Shown here piece after piece: positions 18,398 through 28,225 of a DNA stretch of 64,000 nt. This DNA comes from Gemmatimonadales bacterium UBA7889. GTDB lineage: Bacteria > Gemmatimonadota > Gemmatimonadetes > Longimicrobiales > Gaopeijiaceae. Below the pieces are notes generated by a model. The model made no database searches. It was not told the origin of the DNA and saw only the letters and a program-made list of their open reading frames with translations. Numbering within the stretch: position 1 is the stretch's first letter; each line of letters begins with the position of its first letter. The position numbers were made by a program, and so were the translations under genes. Location of the stretch: contig DLRL01000019.1 of the NCBI GenBank assembly GCA_002501085.1, forward strand, positions 45,666-109,665. Reading direction: 5' to 3'.

Positions 18398-19316
18398 GCA
18401 TGTCTTTAGTCATTGATTCAATATCAAATAATGGTTCCCAACTCCACTCTTTTCGAGCAGCCTCATCGTCGATACGGTCTGGCCACGAGTCAGCGATAGC
18501 CTGCCGGACTGGGTCAACATCGTAATCGATCGTAAAGCCCGGAAGATGTTTCTGGATCTCGGCAGATAACATCTCTGGTGTAAGCTGCATCGCAGTCAGG
18601 TTGAATGCGTTTCTATGCTCAAGTGCATCCTGGTCAGCTTCCATAACAGCGATGGCAGCACTGACCGCATCAGGCATATACATCATATCAAGCTTTGTAT
18701 CCGGACCTAAGAAACAATCGTAATGTCCATCCTCGACAGCACTGTAAAAGATATCAACGGCCCAATCAGTGGTTCCGCCACCCGGTGGGGCACCGTGTGA
18801 GATCAAGCCAGGGTAGCGTACGCCACGGGTATCAACTCCGAATTTTCGATGGTAGTAGTTACAAAGAAGTTCACCGGCCAACTTTGTGATCCCGTACATT
18901 GTAGTCGGTTGCATCACGGTGTCCTGAGGTGTGAAATCCTTTGGCGTACCCGATCCGAACACACCGATCGAGCTGGGCGTGAAGACTGCACAACCCTGAT
19001 GACGGGCAACCTCGAGCACGGCTTCAAGGCTTGACATGTTAACACGCCATGCACGTCTGGGATCACGCTCACCAGTTGCTGATAGGACTGCTGCTAGATG
19101 ATAGATAAGACCGACCTGATGGCTTTCTACGGCCTTGCCAAGCGCTTCTGAATCTGTTGCATCCAGGAGCTCGAAGAGTCCCGACTCCGCCATCTCAGGA
19201 TTGAGTTGACGAATGTCGGTGGCAATCACTCGTGAGTTGCCGTAGAGACCTCGAAGTTTAGGAACAAGCCATGAGCCGATCTGACCACCAGCACCGGTCA
19301 CTAGAATGTTCTTCAA
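18381..19316 (-). CDS. tdh: L-threonine 3-dehydrogenase, SDR/epimerase type
   Basis: NAD-dependent oxidation of L-threonine to 2-amino-3-ketobutyrate, the step before Kbl. It belongs to the extended short-chain dehydrogenase family rather than the zinc MDR family. It has NAD motif VTGAGGQIGSW at residues 6-16, YHLAAVLSATGERDP, catalytic Ser in TPSSIGVFG and YGITK with the catalytic Tyr/Lys, then RYPGLISHGAPPGGGTTDWAV, which is characteristic of SDR-type threonine dehydrogenases and their UDP-galactose-epimerase relatives. The length of 311 residues fits. Pairing with kbl in one operon makes the assignment firm. The cofactor is NAD by motif. It lies 98 nt downstream of thiC on the same strand, with a hairpin between them. 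Confidence 0.92.
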   Translation of the reverse strand: MKNILVTGAGGQIGSWLVPKLRGLYGNSRVIATDIRQLNPEMAESGLFELLDATDSEALGKAVESHQVGLIYHLAAVLSATGERDPRRAWRVNMSSLEAVLEVARHQGCAVFTPSSIGVFGSGTPKDFTPQDTVMQPTTMYGITKLAGELLCNYYHRKFGVDTRGVRYPGLISHGAPPGGGTTDWAVDIFYSAVEDGHYDCFLGPDTKLDMMYMPDAVSAAIAVMEADQDALEHRNAFNLTAMQLTPEMLSAEIQKHLPGFTIDYDVDPVRQAIADSWPDRIDDEAARKEWSWEPLFDIESMTKDMLEHLK

Positions 19317-19393
19317 CTGCAGAAGCTTCTGGTACCGGACGCTTGAGTCGCTCCGACACTTGGTATGATAAGAACGAAATTGAGGAGTAGTCG

Positions 19394-21208
<1,815 letters not shown>

Positions 21209-21253
21209 TCATAATTAGAACTGGATGTTTCCAGGCCAATTCATCGGCCGCGC

Positions 21254-21356
21254 TCCCTCCGCCGGTCTTAACCGGATCAGGTTCCGAGGGTCTCTCTCAA
21301 TCCTCTACCGGCGACGATGTCTTGGTCGCCGCACGCCACTGAGGATGCCCCTGGCA
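21254..21356 (-). promoter_or_regulatory. TPP (thi-box) riboswitch in the thiC leader
   Basis: Read on the minus strand, the conserved thi-box parts are in order: GGGGCATCC, an extended P3 arm with GGCGAC/GTCGCC, GGATTGAGAGAGACCC, GAACCTGATCCGGTTAAG and ACCGGCGGAGGGA. These are the 5' GGGG strand, the CTGAGA-like internal loop (here TTGAGA), the ACCTGATC pyrimidine-sensing strand and the closing GCGGAGGGA. It ends about 85 nt before the thiC start. Translation or transcription control cannot be distinguished by eye; no strong terminator is seen in the platform. Confidence 0.95.
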
Positions 21357-21358
21357 GC

Positions 21359-21382
21359 TCCTTGAAGCTAAGGCTTCAAGGA
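21359..21382 (-). terminator. 10-bp hairpin between glnB and the TPP riboswitch
   Basis: TCCTTGAAGC (21359-21368), loop TAAG, GCTTCAAGGA (21373-21382), perfect. It lies directly 5' of the riboswitch and 3' of glnB, so it may end the amtB-glnB transcript or insulate the riboswitch fold. No U-tract follows. Confidence 0.55.
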
Positions 21383-21435
21383 CAGATTTGGTACCAGCAC
21401 AGAGGGCACATTTCATCGATCTTGAAATGGATTCC

Positions 21436-21451
21436 CGATCTCTTGAGATCG
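21436..21451 (-). terminator. Short perfect hairpin after glnB
   Basis: CGATCTCTTGAGATCG is a perfect inverted repeat (6-bp stem, CTTG loop) starting 17 nt after the glnB stop. It is the first of two hairpins behind this gene. No U-run follows. Confidence 0.4.
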
Positions 21452-21468
21452 AAACTGAGGGTGGGCAC

Positions 21469-21819
21469 TCACTTCACCGGTGTAACAGCAGCCTTATCCT
21501 CTTCACCAGTCCGAATTCGATAGATCCTCTCTACTGGAAATACGAAAATCTTACCGTCTCCGACATCACCCGTCCGGCCTGCTTCCAGGATTGCCTCTAC
21601 TGTGGGTTCTACGAAAGGTTCGCTTACTCCAATATCCAACATGACCTTCTCGGTCAATTCCATTTTGACCGTAGTGCCGCGGTAGGTTTCGACTGTCTCC
21701 ATTTCCCCACCATGCCCCTGGACCCTTGAGACTGTCAGGCCACGCACTTCCTTCCCATAAAGTGCTTTGAGTACATCATTCAGACGGTCAGGACGGATGA
21801 TAGCCTTGATGAGTCTCAT
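21469..21819 (-). CDS. glnB: PII nitrogen-regulatory protein lacking Tyr51
   Basis: Trimeric PII signal protein of 116 residues that senses ATP/ADP and 2-oxoglutarate. It aligns without gaps to E. coli GlnB: RGLTVSRVQGHGG opens the T-loop, ETYRG keeps Tyr46, Arg47 and Gly48, and GDGKIFVFPVERIYRIRTGEED is the intact nucleotide-binding C-loop region. Position 51, the uridylylated Tyr in E. coli, is Val here, and Gln39, which helps hold Mg-ATP/2-oxoglutarate, is Glu. The start overlaps the amtB ribosomal exit: AGGATAAACATG puts the ribosome site on the amtB stop, so translation is coupled. It probably gates AmtB; control by GlnD uridylylation at Tyr51 is excluded by sequence. Confidence 0.95.
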   Translation of the reverse strand: MRLIKAIIRPDRLNDVLKALYGKEVRGLTVSRVQGHGGEMETVETYRGTTVKMELTEKVMLDIGVSEPFVEPTVEAILEAGRTGDVGDGKIFVFPVERIYRIRTGEEDKAAVTPVK

Positions 21820-21821
21820 GT

Positions 21822-23219
21822 TTATCCTGTTGTTGTGTCGACCGGCAGTTTAGAACCACTATCAATCTCACGATTAGTTTGATTGATGATCACACCAGGA
21901 GCCTCATCGTCGAGCAAGAGAAGTGCTCCTTCACCACTAGTGTAAGCCTCCTCTCCATGGTTCACGATATCCAATCCAATACCTTCATCCTTAGAGGCGA
22001 CACGCAGAGGCATGGCTAGGCTCAAACCCTTCAATATTAGGAACGTCAGTAAAGCGCTGTACATGAAGACTGCGATAACCGAAATGGCTTGTACAAAGAA
22101 CTGTTCCACGTTTCCAAAAAAGAGCCCATCTGCAATGCCATTGACTGCCTCTTCCGCAAAAACCCCTGTGAGTAAGGCCCCGGTGATACCACCTACTCCA
22201 TGAGCAGCGAAAACATCAAGCGAGTCGTCAAGTCGAGTACGAGCCCGCCATAATAGCGCACTGTAACTCGGTGCTGCAGCAAGCGCTCCAAGGACAATTG
22301 CAAATCCTGGAGAGATGAATCCAGCAGCGGGTGTAATCGCTACTAGCCCAACTACGATCGCAGTCGCTACTCCGACTGCGGTCGTCTTACCTATGCGGAC
22401 CATATCCAATAAGGTCCACACTAGCACAGTACCAGCTGGGGCCAGCATGGTATTGACGAACGCAAGAACAGCTACGGAATCAGCAGCCAATGCGCTGCCA
22501 CCATTGAAGCCAAACCAACCAAACCAAAGGATGCCCGCTCCCAAAAGCACAAACGGAACATTATGAGGCAGAAGGGCCTGGCGACCATAATCCCTTCTCG
22601 TCCCAAGCATCAATGCAGCCACTACCGCTGCTGCACCAGCATTAATATGCACCACGGCACCACCGGCGAAATCCAATGCCCCCATCTCAGCGATCCAACC
22701 TCCCCCCCACACCCAGTGCGTCACCGGCGCATAGACAACCACACTCCATATAGCAATGAAAATGAGATAGGTAGCGAAACGCATGCGCTCGACCACAGCC
22801 CCAGAGATCAATGCTAGGGTGATGATTGCAAAGGTCCCCTGGAATGCGAAGAAAAGCAGATGAGGGATGGCCCCCTTGGGCTCTAGCCCAACACCATTTA
22901 GGAAAGCCATCGAGAGATCACCTACGAAGGCATTCCCCTTGCCAAACGCCACGGAATACCCGATGAGAGGCCATAAAACACCCGCAACGCTCAGTGCGAT
23001 GAAGCTCATCATCATTGTGTTGAGCGCATTCTTAGACCGGACGAGTCCACCGTAGAAGAGCGCCAACGCGGGGGTCATTAGAAGCACCAGTGCCGTTGCA
23101 ACAAGCATCCAAACGGTATTTGCTGGCGAGATACCAGCTTCACCAACCTGCTCGGCAACTCCCGATGAACACCCAATAATCATAAATAACAGGGTGAGAC
23201 ACATAGATCGGTAAGTCAT
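21822..23219 (-). CDS. amtB: Ammonium transporter AmtB
   Basis: Inner-membrane trimeric ammonium channel. After a leader (MCLTLLFMIIGCSSGV) come eleven hydrophobic segments, with NTVWMLVATALVLLMTPALALFYGG as the first. The pore twin histidines are in GAVVHINAG and FAAHGVGG, and the Phe-gate/ammonium-site context SGAVVERMRF is also visible. The 70-residue cytoplasmic tail (RVASKDEGIGLDIVNHGEEAY) carries the conserved GLD-xxxHGE motif that contacts PII. The leader contains IIGC, a lipobox-like site. The stop is 2 nt from the glnB start. No clear ribosome site precedes the ATG at 23219. The operon arrangement glnA-amtB-glnB on one strand points to joint nitrogen control. Confidence 0.96.
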   Translation of the reverse strand: MTYRSMCLTLLFMIIGCSSGVAEQVGEAGISPANTVWMLVATALVLLMTPALALFYGGLVRSKNALNTMMMSFIALSVAGVLWPLIGYSVAFGKGNAFVGDLSMAFLNGVGLEPKGAIPHLLFFAFQGTFAIITLALISGAVVERMRFATYLIFIAIWSVVVYAPVTHWVWGGGWIAEMGALDFAGGAVVHINAGAAAVVAALMLGTRRDYGRQALLPHNVPFVLLGAGILWFGWFGFNGGSALAADSVAVLAFVNTMLAPAGTVLVWTLLDMVRIGKTTAVGVATAIVVGLVAITPAAGFISPGFAIVLGALAAAPSYSALLWRARTRLDDSLDVFAAHGVGGITGALLTGVFAEEAVNGIADGLFFGNVEQFFVQAISVIAVFMYSALLTFLILKGLSLAMPLRVASKDEGIGLDIVNHGEEAYTSGEGALLLLDDEAPGVIINQTNREIDSGSKLPVDTTTG

Positions 23220-23375
23220 GGAATACGAGCCCGGGCGGGAGCTTGCATAGATGCGTCTGCGTTAGCCTGTATGTGATCTACATCCATGTGCAGACCCACG
23301 CTTGGGAAGCCCAGGAAGCTAACTTTCTGTAGTTCTTGAAGGCTGCTTGCCAGGGTATTTTTTCTTGTGAGTGAC

Positions 23376-24788
23376 TCAGCAGTCGTAGTAGAGGTCAAAC
23401 TCATGTGGATGCGGACGCAACCGGAGTGGGTCGACTTCGTTTTCCATCTTGTAGTTGATCCATCCAGAAATCACATCGTCCGTGAAAACGCCTCCATTAG
23501 TCAGAAAAGCATGGTCCTCCTCAAGTGCTGCGAGCGCTTCCTCAAGAGAGCCTGGCGTCTGCCCATACTGCGCGAGTTCTTCTCGGCTCATGTCATAGAT
23601 ATCCCGGTCAAGCGGAGCACCTGGATCAACTTCATTTTCGATTCCATCGAGCGCCGCCATAAGCATCGCTGAAAACATCAGGTAGCCGTTAGCACTCGGA
23701 TCGGGACAACGAAACTCAAGGCGTTTCGCCTTAGGGCTGTTCGAATACATAGGAATGCGAACTGCTGCTGAGCGGTTCCGTTTTGAATAGGCAAGATTCA
23801 CTGGAGCCTCAAAGCCTGGGACTAGGCGTCGGTATGAGTTGCTCGTAGGAGCAGCAAAAGCAAGTAGGGCACGTGCATGACGGAGCACACCACCAATGGC
23901 GTGCATACACATTGTGCTTAGTCCTGCATATCCATCACCCGCGAAGAGAGGTGTGCCATCTTTCCAGAGGGAGAGATGGGTATGCATCCCGCTCCCGTTG
24001 TCATTGAAAATCGGCTTCGGCATGAACGTGACAGTTTTACCATGCTGTTTTGCAACATTGCGAATGATGTACTTAAACCAACCCAACTGATCTGCCATGT
24101 GCAAAAGTTCAGTGAACTCAAGATCTATTTCACCTTGGCCGGCAGTACCCACCTCATGGTGATGAGCCTCTACCACCATGCCCAAATCGCGCATCGTATA
24201 GACCATCTCTCCCCGGAGCTCGTGATAGCTATCTGTGGGGCTGACTGGAAAGTAGCCACCCTTGTACCGTGGCTTATACCCTAGGTTGGGTTCCTCGTAA
24301 CGAGAGGTATTCCAAGCCCCCTCTACAGAATCGATCTCATAGTAGCCGCTATGCTCGTTCTGTTCGTAACGAACATCATCAAAGATGAAGAATTCTGGCT
24401 CCGGACCGATGTAGCACGCATCTGCGATACCCGTACCCTTCATGTGCTCAATCGCCTTGCGAGCTACGTGACGCGGGTCACGGGAATAGTCCTCCCTCGT
24501 TACTGGATCTACGATATTCGCTAGCACACTGACGGTTGGGCGCGCGAAGAACGGGTCTATGCGGGCTGTTGAGGCATCAGGAACAGCCAGCATGTCAGAT
24601 TCATGAATGCCTTGCCATCCCCGAATTGAAGAGCCGTCGAAACCTACACCATCCTCGAAAGTCCCCTCATCCCAAGTATCGATTGGGTAGGAACAATGCT
24701 GCCACGCGCCAAGAAAGTCCGTAAACTTTAGGTCTACCATTTCGGCACCGTGTTCTTCGGCAAGCTTAAAAAATTCTTTGGGGGTCAT
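23376..24788 (-). CDS. glnA: Glutamine synthetase, type I
   Basis: Cytoplasmic dodecameric glutamine synthetase: glutamate + NH4 + ATP to glutamine. Motifs in order: DGSSIRGW (near 50), the GPEPEFFIF metal Glu region, [43 protein letters not shown], and [26 protein letters not shown] contains the Tyr equivalent to adenylylated Tyr397 of E. coli, so regulation by GlnE is possible (GSI-beta type). [14 protein letters not shown] at 24788 aligns with family N-termini; an in-frame ATG at 24848 would add 20 residues of Thr/His/Ser-rich sequence. No clear ribosome site supports either. An 18-bp palindrome lies just upstream. The downstream genes are amtB and glnB. Confidence 0.96.
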   Translation of the reverse strand: MTPKEFFKLAEEHGAEMVDLKFTDFLGAWQHCSYPIDTWDEGTFEDGVGFDGSSIRGWQGIHESDMLAVPDASTARIDPFFARPTVSVLANIVDPVTREDYSRDPRHVARKAIEHMKGTGIADACYIGPEPEFFIFDDVRYEQNEHSGYYEIDSVEGAWNTSRYEEPNLGYKPRYKGGYFPVSPTDSYHELRGEMVYTMRDLGMVVEAHHHEVGTAGQGEIDLEFTELLHMADQLGWFKYIIRNVAKQHGKTVTFMPKPIFNDNGSGMHTHLSLWKDGTPLFAGDGYAGLSTMCMHAIGGVLRHARALLAFAAPTSNSYRRLVPGFEAPVNLAYSKRNRSAAVRIPMYSNSPKAKRLEFRCPDPSANGYLMFSAMLMAALDGIENEVDPGAPLDRDIYDMSREELAQYGQTPGSLEEALAALEEDHAFLTNGGVFTDDVISGWINYKMENEVDPLRLRPHPHEFDLYYDC

Positions 24789-24864
24789 GGGCGTCTGTGT
24801 GTGTGTTTTATCGTGTTGTGTGGAGGATAAGGACTCAAGCGCCATCATCCCAAATTCGCGTGAG

Positions 24865-24882
24865 TCCCCGCGGCCGCGGGGA
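24865..24882. promoter_or_regulatory. 18-bp perfect palindrome upstream of glnA
   Basis: TCCCCGCGGCCGCGGGGA, all G/C except the outer pair. It lies in the 316-bp divergent gap (24849-25164, measured from the longer glnA frame) between glnA and the M28 peptidase gene. It could be an operator or a very stable hairpin in the glnA leader. The rest of the gap shows no gene and no clear promoter. Confidence 0.5.
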
Positions 24883-25164
24883 GCCTAAACTGAAAAGCCC
24901 TATCCAGGCAAGGGGGCACGAGTCACTGACTCTTAACTCGCCCAAGTGACAGCTAATTAGAGCTGCACTCAGACCCAAGGAAACCCTCTCTCATCAGAGT
25001 TATGACAAAATCTAGCACAGAAGTATTTCAGTCTCACTTGATGGAGCACGAGCTCGAGACTGAATCTATGCTTGTACTTCCGCCATGCTCTAAGAGCTCT
25101 ATTTTGTGTGCCCTACTGGGGCACTACACATAACCATCTTCCAGCTTCACTCGAGGTTGCCATC

Positions 25165-27423
25165 ATGGTTCAAATTTCACGTCTTCTGACTCGCTCGGTG
25201 ATCCTTACCCTGGCATTCATGGAACTCCAGGGGGCGTCAGCACAAGAGGCCCCAAAAGTTGTCCTGGGATTCACTCCAGAGTCAGCAGCCCGACAACTAG
25301 AACTAGAGAGCCAATACGACTCGCACCTAGATGCTGACAACCTCGAGGAATGGATGCGATACATCGTGTCCAAACCAATCTACACGGGTTCACCCCACAA
25401 TAGAGAAACGGCTTACTGGATGGTCGAACAATTCGAGTCGTGGGGCTTTGAAGTGCGTCTGGATGAATATCAGGTGCTTTACCCGACCCCTCGAATCCGG
25501 GAACTCGAACTAATAGAGCCGACCAGCTATACGGCCCAACTTCGTGAACCAACCTTGGTGGAAGATGAAACGTCGGGAATCGAGGAAGATCGACTCCCAA
25601 CGTTTAATGCATACTCTGCTGACGGAGACGTCACAGGTGAATTGGTCTACGTCAACTACGGGATCCCCTCTGACTACGAGGAACTAGAGCGCCGCGGCAT
25701 CAGTGTGGAGGGTAAGATTGTCATCGCTCGATATGGTGGTTCGTGGAGAGGCATAAAACCTAAGGTTGCGGCTGAGCACGGAGCCATCGGTTGCATTCTG
25801 TTCTCCGATCCGAAAGATGACGGATACTTCCAGGGTGATGTCTACCCGAAGGGTCCTTACCGCATGGAGCATGGAGTCCAGCGAGGAGCCGTACAGGATA
25901 TGCCGCTCTATCCTGGAGATCCCCTCACCCCATTTGTGGGTGCCACCGTCGATGCCGAACGCTACACTGTCGAAGAAGCACCTACGATCATGAAAATCCC
26001 GGTGCTTCCAATCTCTTATGCAGACGCATTGCCGCTGCTAAGTGCGATGGAAGGCCCCGTCGCCCCTGCCAACTGGAGAGGGGCATTACCAATCACTTAT
26101 CACCTGGGTCCGGGTCCGGCACGGGTACGATTGCACCTTGAGTTCAATTGGGATCTCACACCAGCCTATAACCTGATCGCCGTGATGCGTGGTTCAGACT
26201 TCCCAGATGAATGGGTCGTGCGCGGTAACCATCGTGACGGCTGGGCGATGGGAGCAGCAGACCCGATTTCCGGAATGGTTGCACTGATGGAAGAAGCACG
26301 TGCCGTGGGTGAACTCACACGCACCGGCTGGCATCCGAAGCGGACTATTGTCTACGCTGGCTGGGATGCTGAAGAGCCCGGCCTCCTCGGCTCGACGGAA
26401 TGGGCAGAGCACCATAGAGACGAACTGCATGAGAAGGCAGTCCTCTACATCAATACTGATGGGAATGGTCGGGGGTTTCTCTCCGCTGGCGGCTCCCACA
26501 CACTGGAGCGTGTGGTCAACCAAGTTGCTAAAGAGGTAGAAGATCCACAGACAGGTGTATCGGTTTGGGAACGATCTCGGGCCACAAGAGCGGTTTCAGG
26601 TGATCCGAGTGCGCAAAGAGAAGGAGACCTCTGGATCGCTCCGCTTGGCTCAGGCTCAGACTATACACCATTCCTTCAGCACCTTGGGATTGGATCCCTC
26701 AACATCAGTTTCGGAGGGGAAAGTGGAGGAGGTTCTTACCATTCTCAGTTTGACTCCTTTGATCACTATACTCGCTTTGGAGATCCAGGCTTTAGCTATG
26801 GAGTTGCTCTAGCTAAGGTGGCCGGCCGACTAACACTAAGGTTTGCTGATGCAGATGTGCTTCCACTCCGGATGGAAAATTACTCGGAGACTGTTAACCG
26901 TTACGTGAGTGAAGTTGTAACGCTAGCTGACGATCTCCGAGTAGAAACCGTCCAACACAACCGACTCGTTGAAATGGATGCATTCCGTCTTCAAGCTGAT
27001 CCAACGCAGACATATAATCCGCCGATGAGCAAAGACGAGGTGCCGTTCTTCAATTTCGCACCTCTCCAAAATGCGGTAGCGAGACTCGAAGACGCTTCTA
27101 CAGACCTGGATCGCATGCTTGGTGAACAACTAAGTAACGGAGTCCTGTCCTCAGTCCGCATGACAGAAATCAATCGAATACTACAGAAGATTGAACAGGC
27201 TATGACAGACACGGATGGCCTTCCGGGGCGACCGTGGTTCCGACACACAATTTATGCTCCGGGTTTCTACACTGGATACGGCGTTAAAACCTTACCGGGT
27301 ATCCGGGAGGCGATTGAGCAACGTGAGTGGCATCTGGTAGAGCCCCAGATGGAACGCATCGCAGCAGCGCTTGACCGGGTTACCGAGCTGCTTCGACAAG
27401 CTACCGGAGGATTAGTGTCATAA
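25165..27423 (+). CDS. Secreted M28 carboxypeptidase (glutamate carboxypeptidase II-like)
   Basis: Zinc aminopeptidase-fold peptidase with the architecture of glutamate carboxypeptidase II: signal peptide (MVQISRLLTRSVILTLAFMELQGASAQ), protease-associated domain (SADGDVTGELVYVNYG to about 300), M28 catalytic domain, and C-terminal helical dimerisation domain. Zinc ligands: His in VRGNHRDGW, bridging Asp in AADPISG, catalytic/ligand Glu pair in WDAEEPGLLGS, Asp in INTDGNG, and His in SYHSQFDSF. The start at 25165 has CGAGG 8 nt upstream; an earlier ATG at 25072 only adds a non-signal extension. It likely removes C-terminal acidic or hydrophobic residues from peptides outside the cytoplasm. It stands alone, convergent with sdhB. 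Confidence 0.93.
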   Translation: MVQISRLLTRSVILTLAFMELQGASAQEAPKVVLGFTPESAARQLELESQYDSHLDADNLEEWMRYIVSKPIYTGSPHNRETAYWMVEQFESWGFEVRLDEYQVLYPTPRIRELELIEPTSYTAQLREPTLVEDETSGIEEDRLPTFNAYSADGDVTGELVYVNYGIPSDYEELERRGISVEGKIVIARYGGSWRGIKPKVAAEHGAIGCILFSDPKDDGYFQGDVYPKGPYRMEHGVQRGAVQDMPLYPGDPLTPFVGATVDAERYTVEEAPTIMKIPVLPISYADALPLLSAMEGPVAPANWRGALPITYHLGPGPARVRLHLEFNWDLTPAYNLIAVMRGSDFPDEWVVRGNHRDGWAMGAADPISGMVALMEEARAVGELTRTGWHPKRTIVYAGWDAEEPGLLGSTEWAEHHRDELHEKAVLYINTDGNGRGFLSAGGSHTLERVVNQVAKEVEDPQTGVSVWERSRATRAVSGDPSAQREGDLWIAPLGSGSDYTPFLQHLGIGSLNISFGGESGGGSYHSQFDSFDHYTRFGDPGFSYGVALAKVAGRLTLRFADADVLPLRMENYSETVNRYVSEVVTLADDLRVETVQHNRLVEMDAFRLQADPTQTYNPPMSKDEVPFFNFAPLQNAVARLEDASTDLDRMLGEQLSNGVLSSVRMTEINRILQKIEQAMTDTDGLPGRPWFRHTIYAPGFYTGYGVKTLPGIREAIEQREWHLVEPQMERIAAALDRVTELLRQATGGLVS

Positions 27424-27475
27424 GACCGACCTAGTGGTTTCGCTCTAGATCCAATCTGGGTTAGGCGCAAATCAG

Positions 27476-28225
27476 TTAATCGCCACTTCCCTTCACCAAT
27501 TTGATTAGTCTTGCGAGAGGGTCATAGGACTGATCCACAACCCTCTCCTTCAGAGGAATGATTGCGTTGTCGGTGATTGTAATTCCCTCCGGGCACACTT
27601 TTGTGCAGCATTTCGTAATGTTGCAGTACCCGATACCGAGTTCCTCTCTCAATTCTGCAACCCGGTCACCCGTGTCAATTGGGTTCATCTCCATATTTGC
27701 CACGTAAACATAGTGGCGTGGCCCGGCGAACCGGTCATGAAGTTGATGGTCCCGGAGGACATGACATACGTCTTGGCACAAGAAACACTCAATACATTTC
27801 CTGAATTCCTGAGGACGTTCGACATCATACTGATCCATATCCCAACTTCCATCTCCGTGATCAGCGGTCTTCGGAGAGAAACGCTTGATTGAAGCCTTTA
27901 CTTCATAGTTCCACGATACATCTGTTACGAGGTCTTTAACGATTGGAAAAGTCCGCATAGGCTCGACCGTGATCGGCTGGTCCGCCGGTAATTCATCAAC
28001 TCGAGTCATACACATGAGTTTGGGCGAGCCATTCACCTCAGCGGAGCACGAGCCACACTTGCCTGCCTTACAGTTCCATCGGACAGCAAGATCGTTTGCC
28101 TGTTCAGCCTGGATACGATGGATAGCATCTAAAACCACATAGCCCTGATCAACCTCGATTTCGTAGGTCTTTAACTCACCCCCGTCGGAGTTGCCCTGCC
28201 ACACCTTAAAGGTCGTAGTCTTCAT
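27476..28225 (-). CDS. sdhB: Succinate dehydrogenase iron-sulphur subunit
   Basis: Carries electrons from the flavoprotein to quinone through three Fe-S clusters. The [2Fe-2S] site is CKAGKCGSCSAEVNGSPKLMC in two parts (CxxxxCxxC, then Cys). The [4Fe-4S] site is CIECFLCQDVC. The [3Fe-4S] site is CNITKCCTKVCPEG, where the third motif begins with an unusual CCTKVCP. At 249 residues it matches the actinobacterial Sdh1-type subunit. Its ATG overlaps the sdhA stop by one base (TAATG). Operon order is sdhC-sdhA-sdhB on the minus strand. Confidence 0.96.
   Translation of the reverse strand: MKTTTFKVWQGNSDGGELKTYEIEVDQGYVVLDAIHRIQAEQANDLAVRWNCKAGKCGSCSAEVNGSPKLMCMTRVDELPADQPITVEPMRTFPIVKDLVTDVSWNYEVKASIKRFSPKTADHGDGSWDMDQYDVERPQEFRKCIECFLCQDVCHVLRDHQLHDRFAGPRHYVYVANMEMNPIDTGDRVAELREELGIGYCNITKCCTKVCPEGITITDNAIIPLKERVVDQSYDPLARLIKLVKGSGD

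Noticed and set aside
23220..23375. Sigma-54 promoter upstream of amtB
   Set aside because: A TGGCA-like -24 box is present but the GC of the -12 element is missing at the right spacing.
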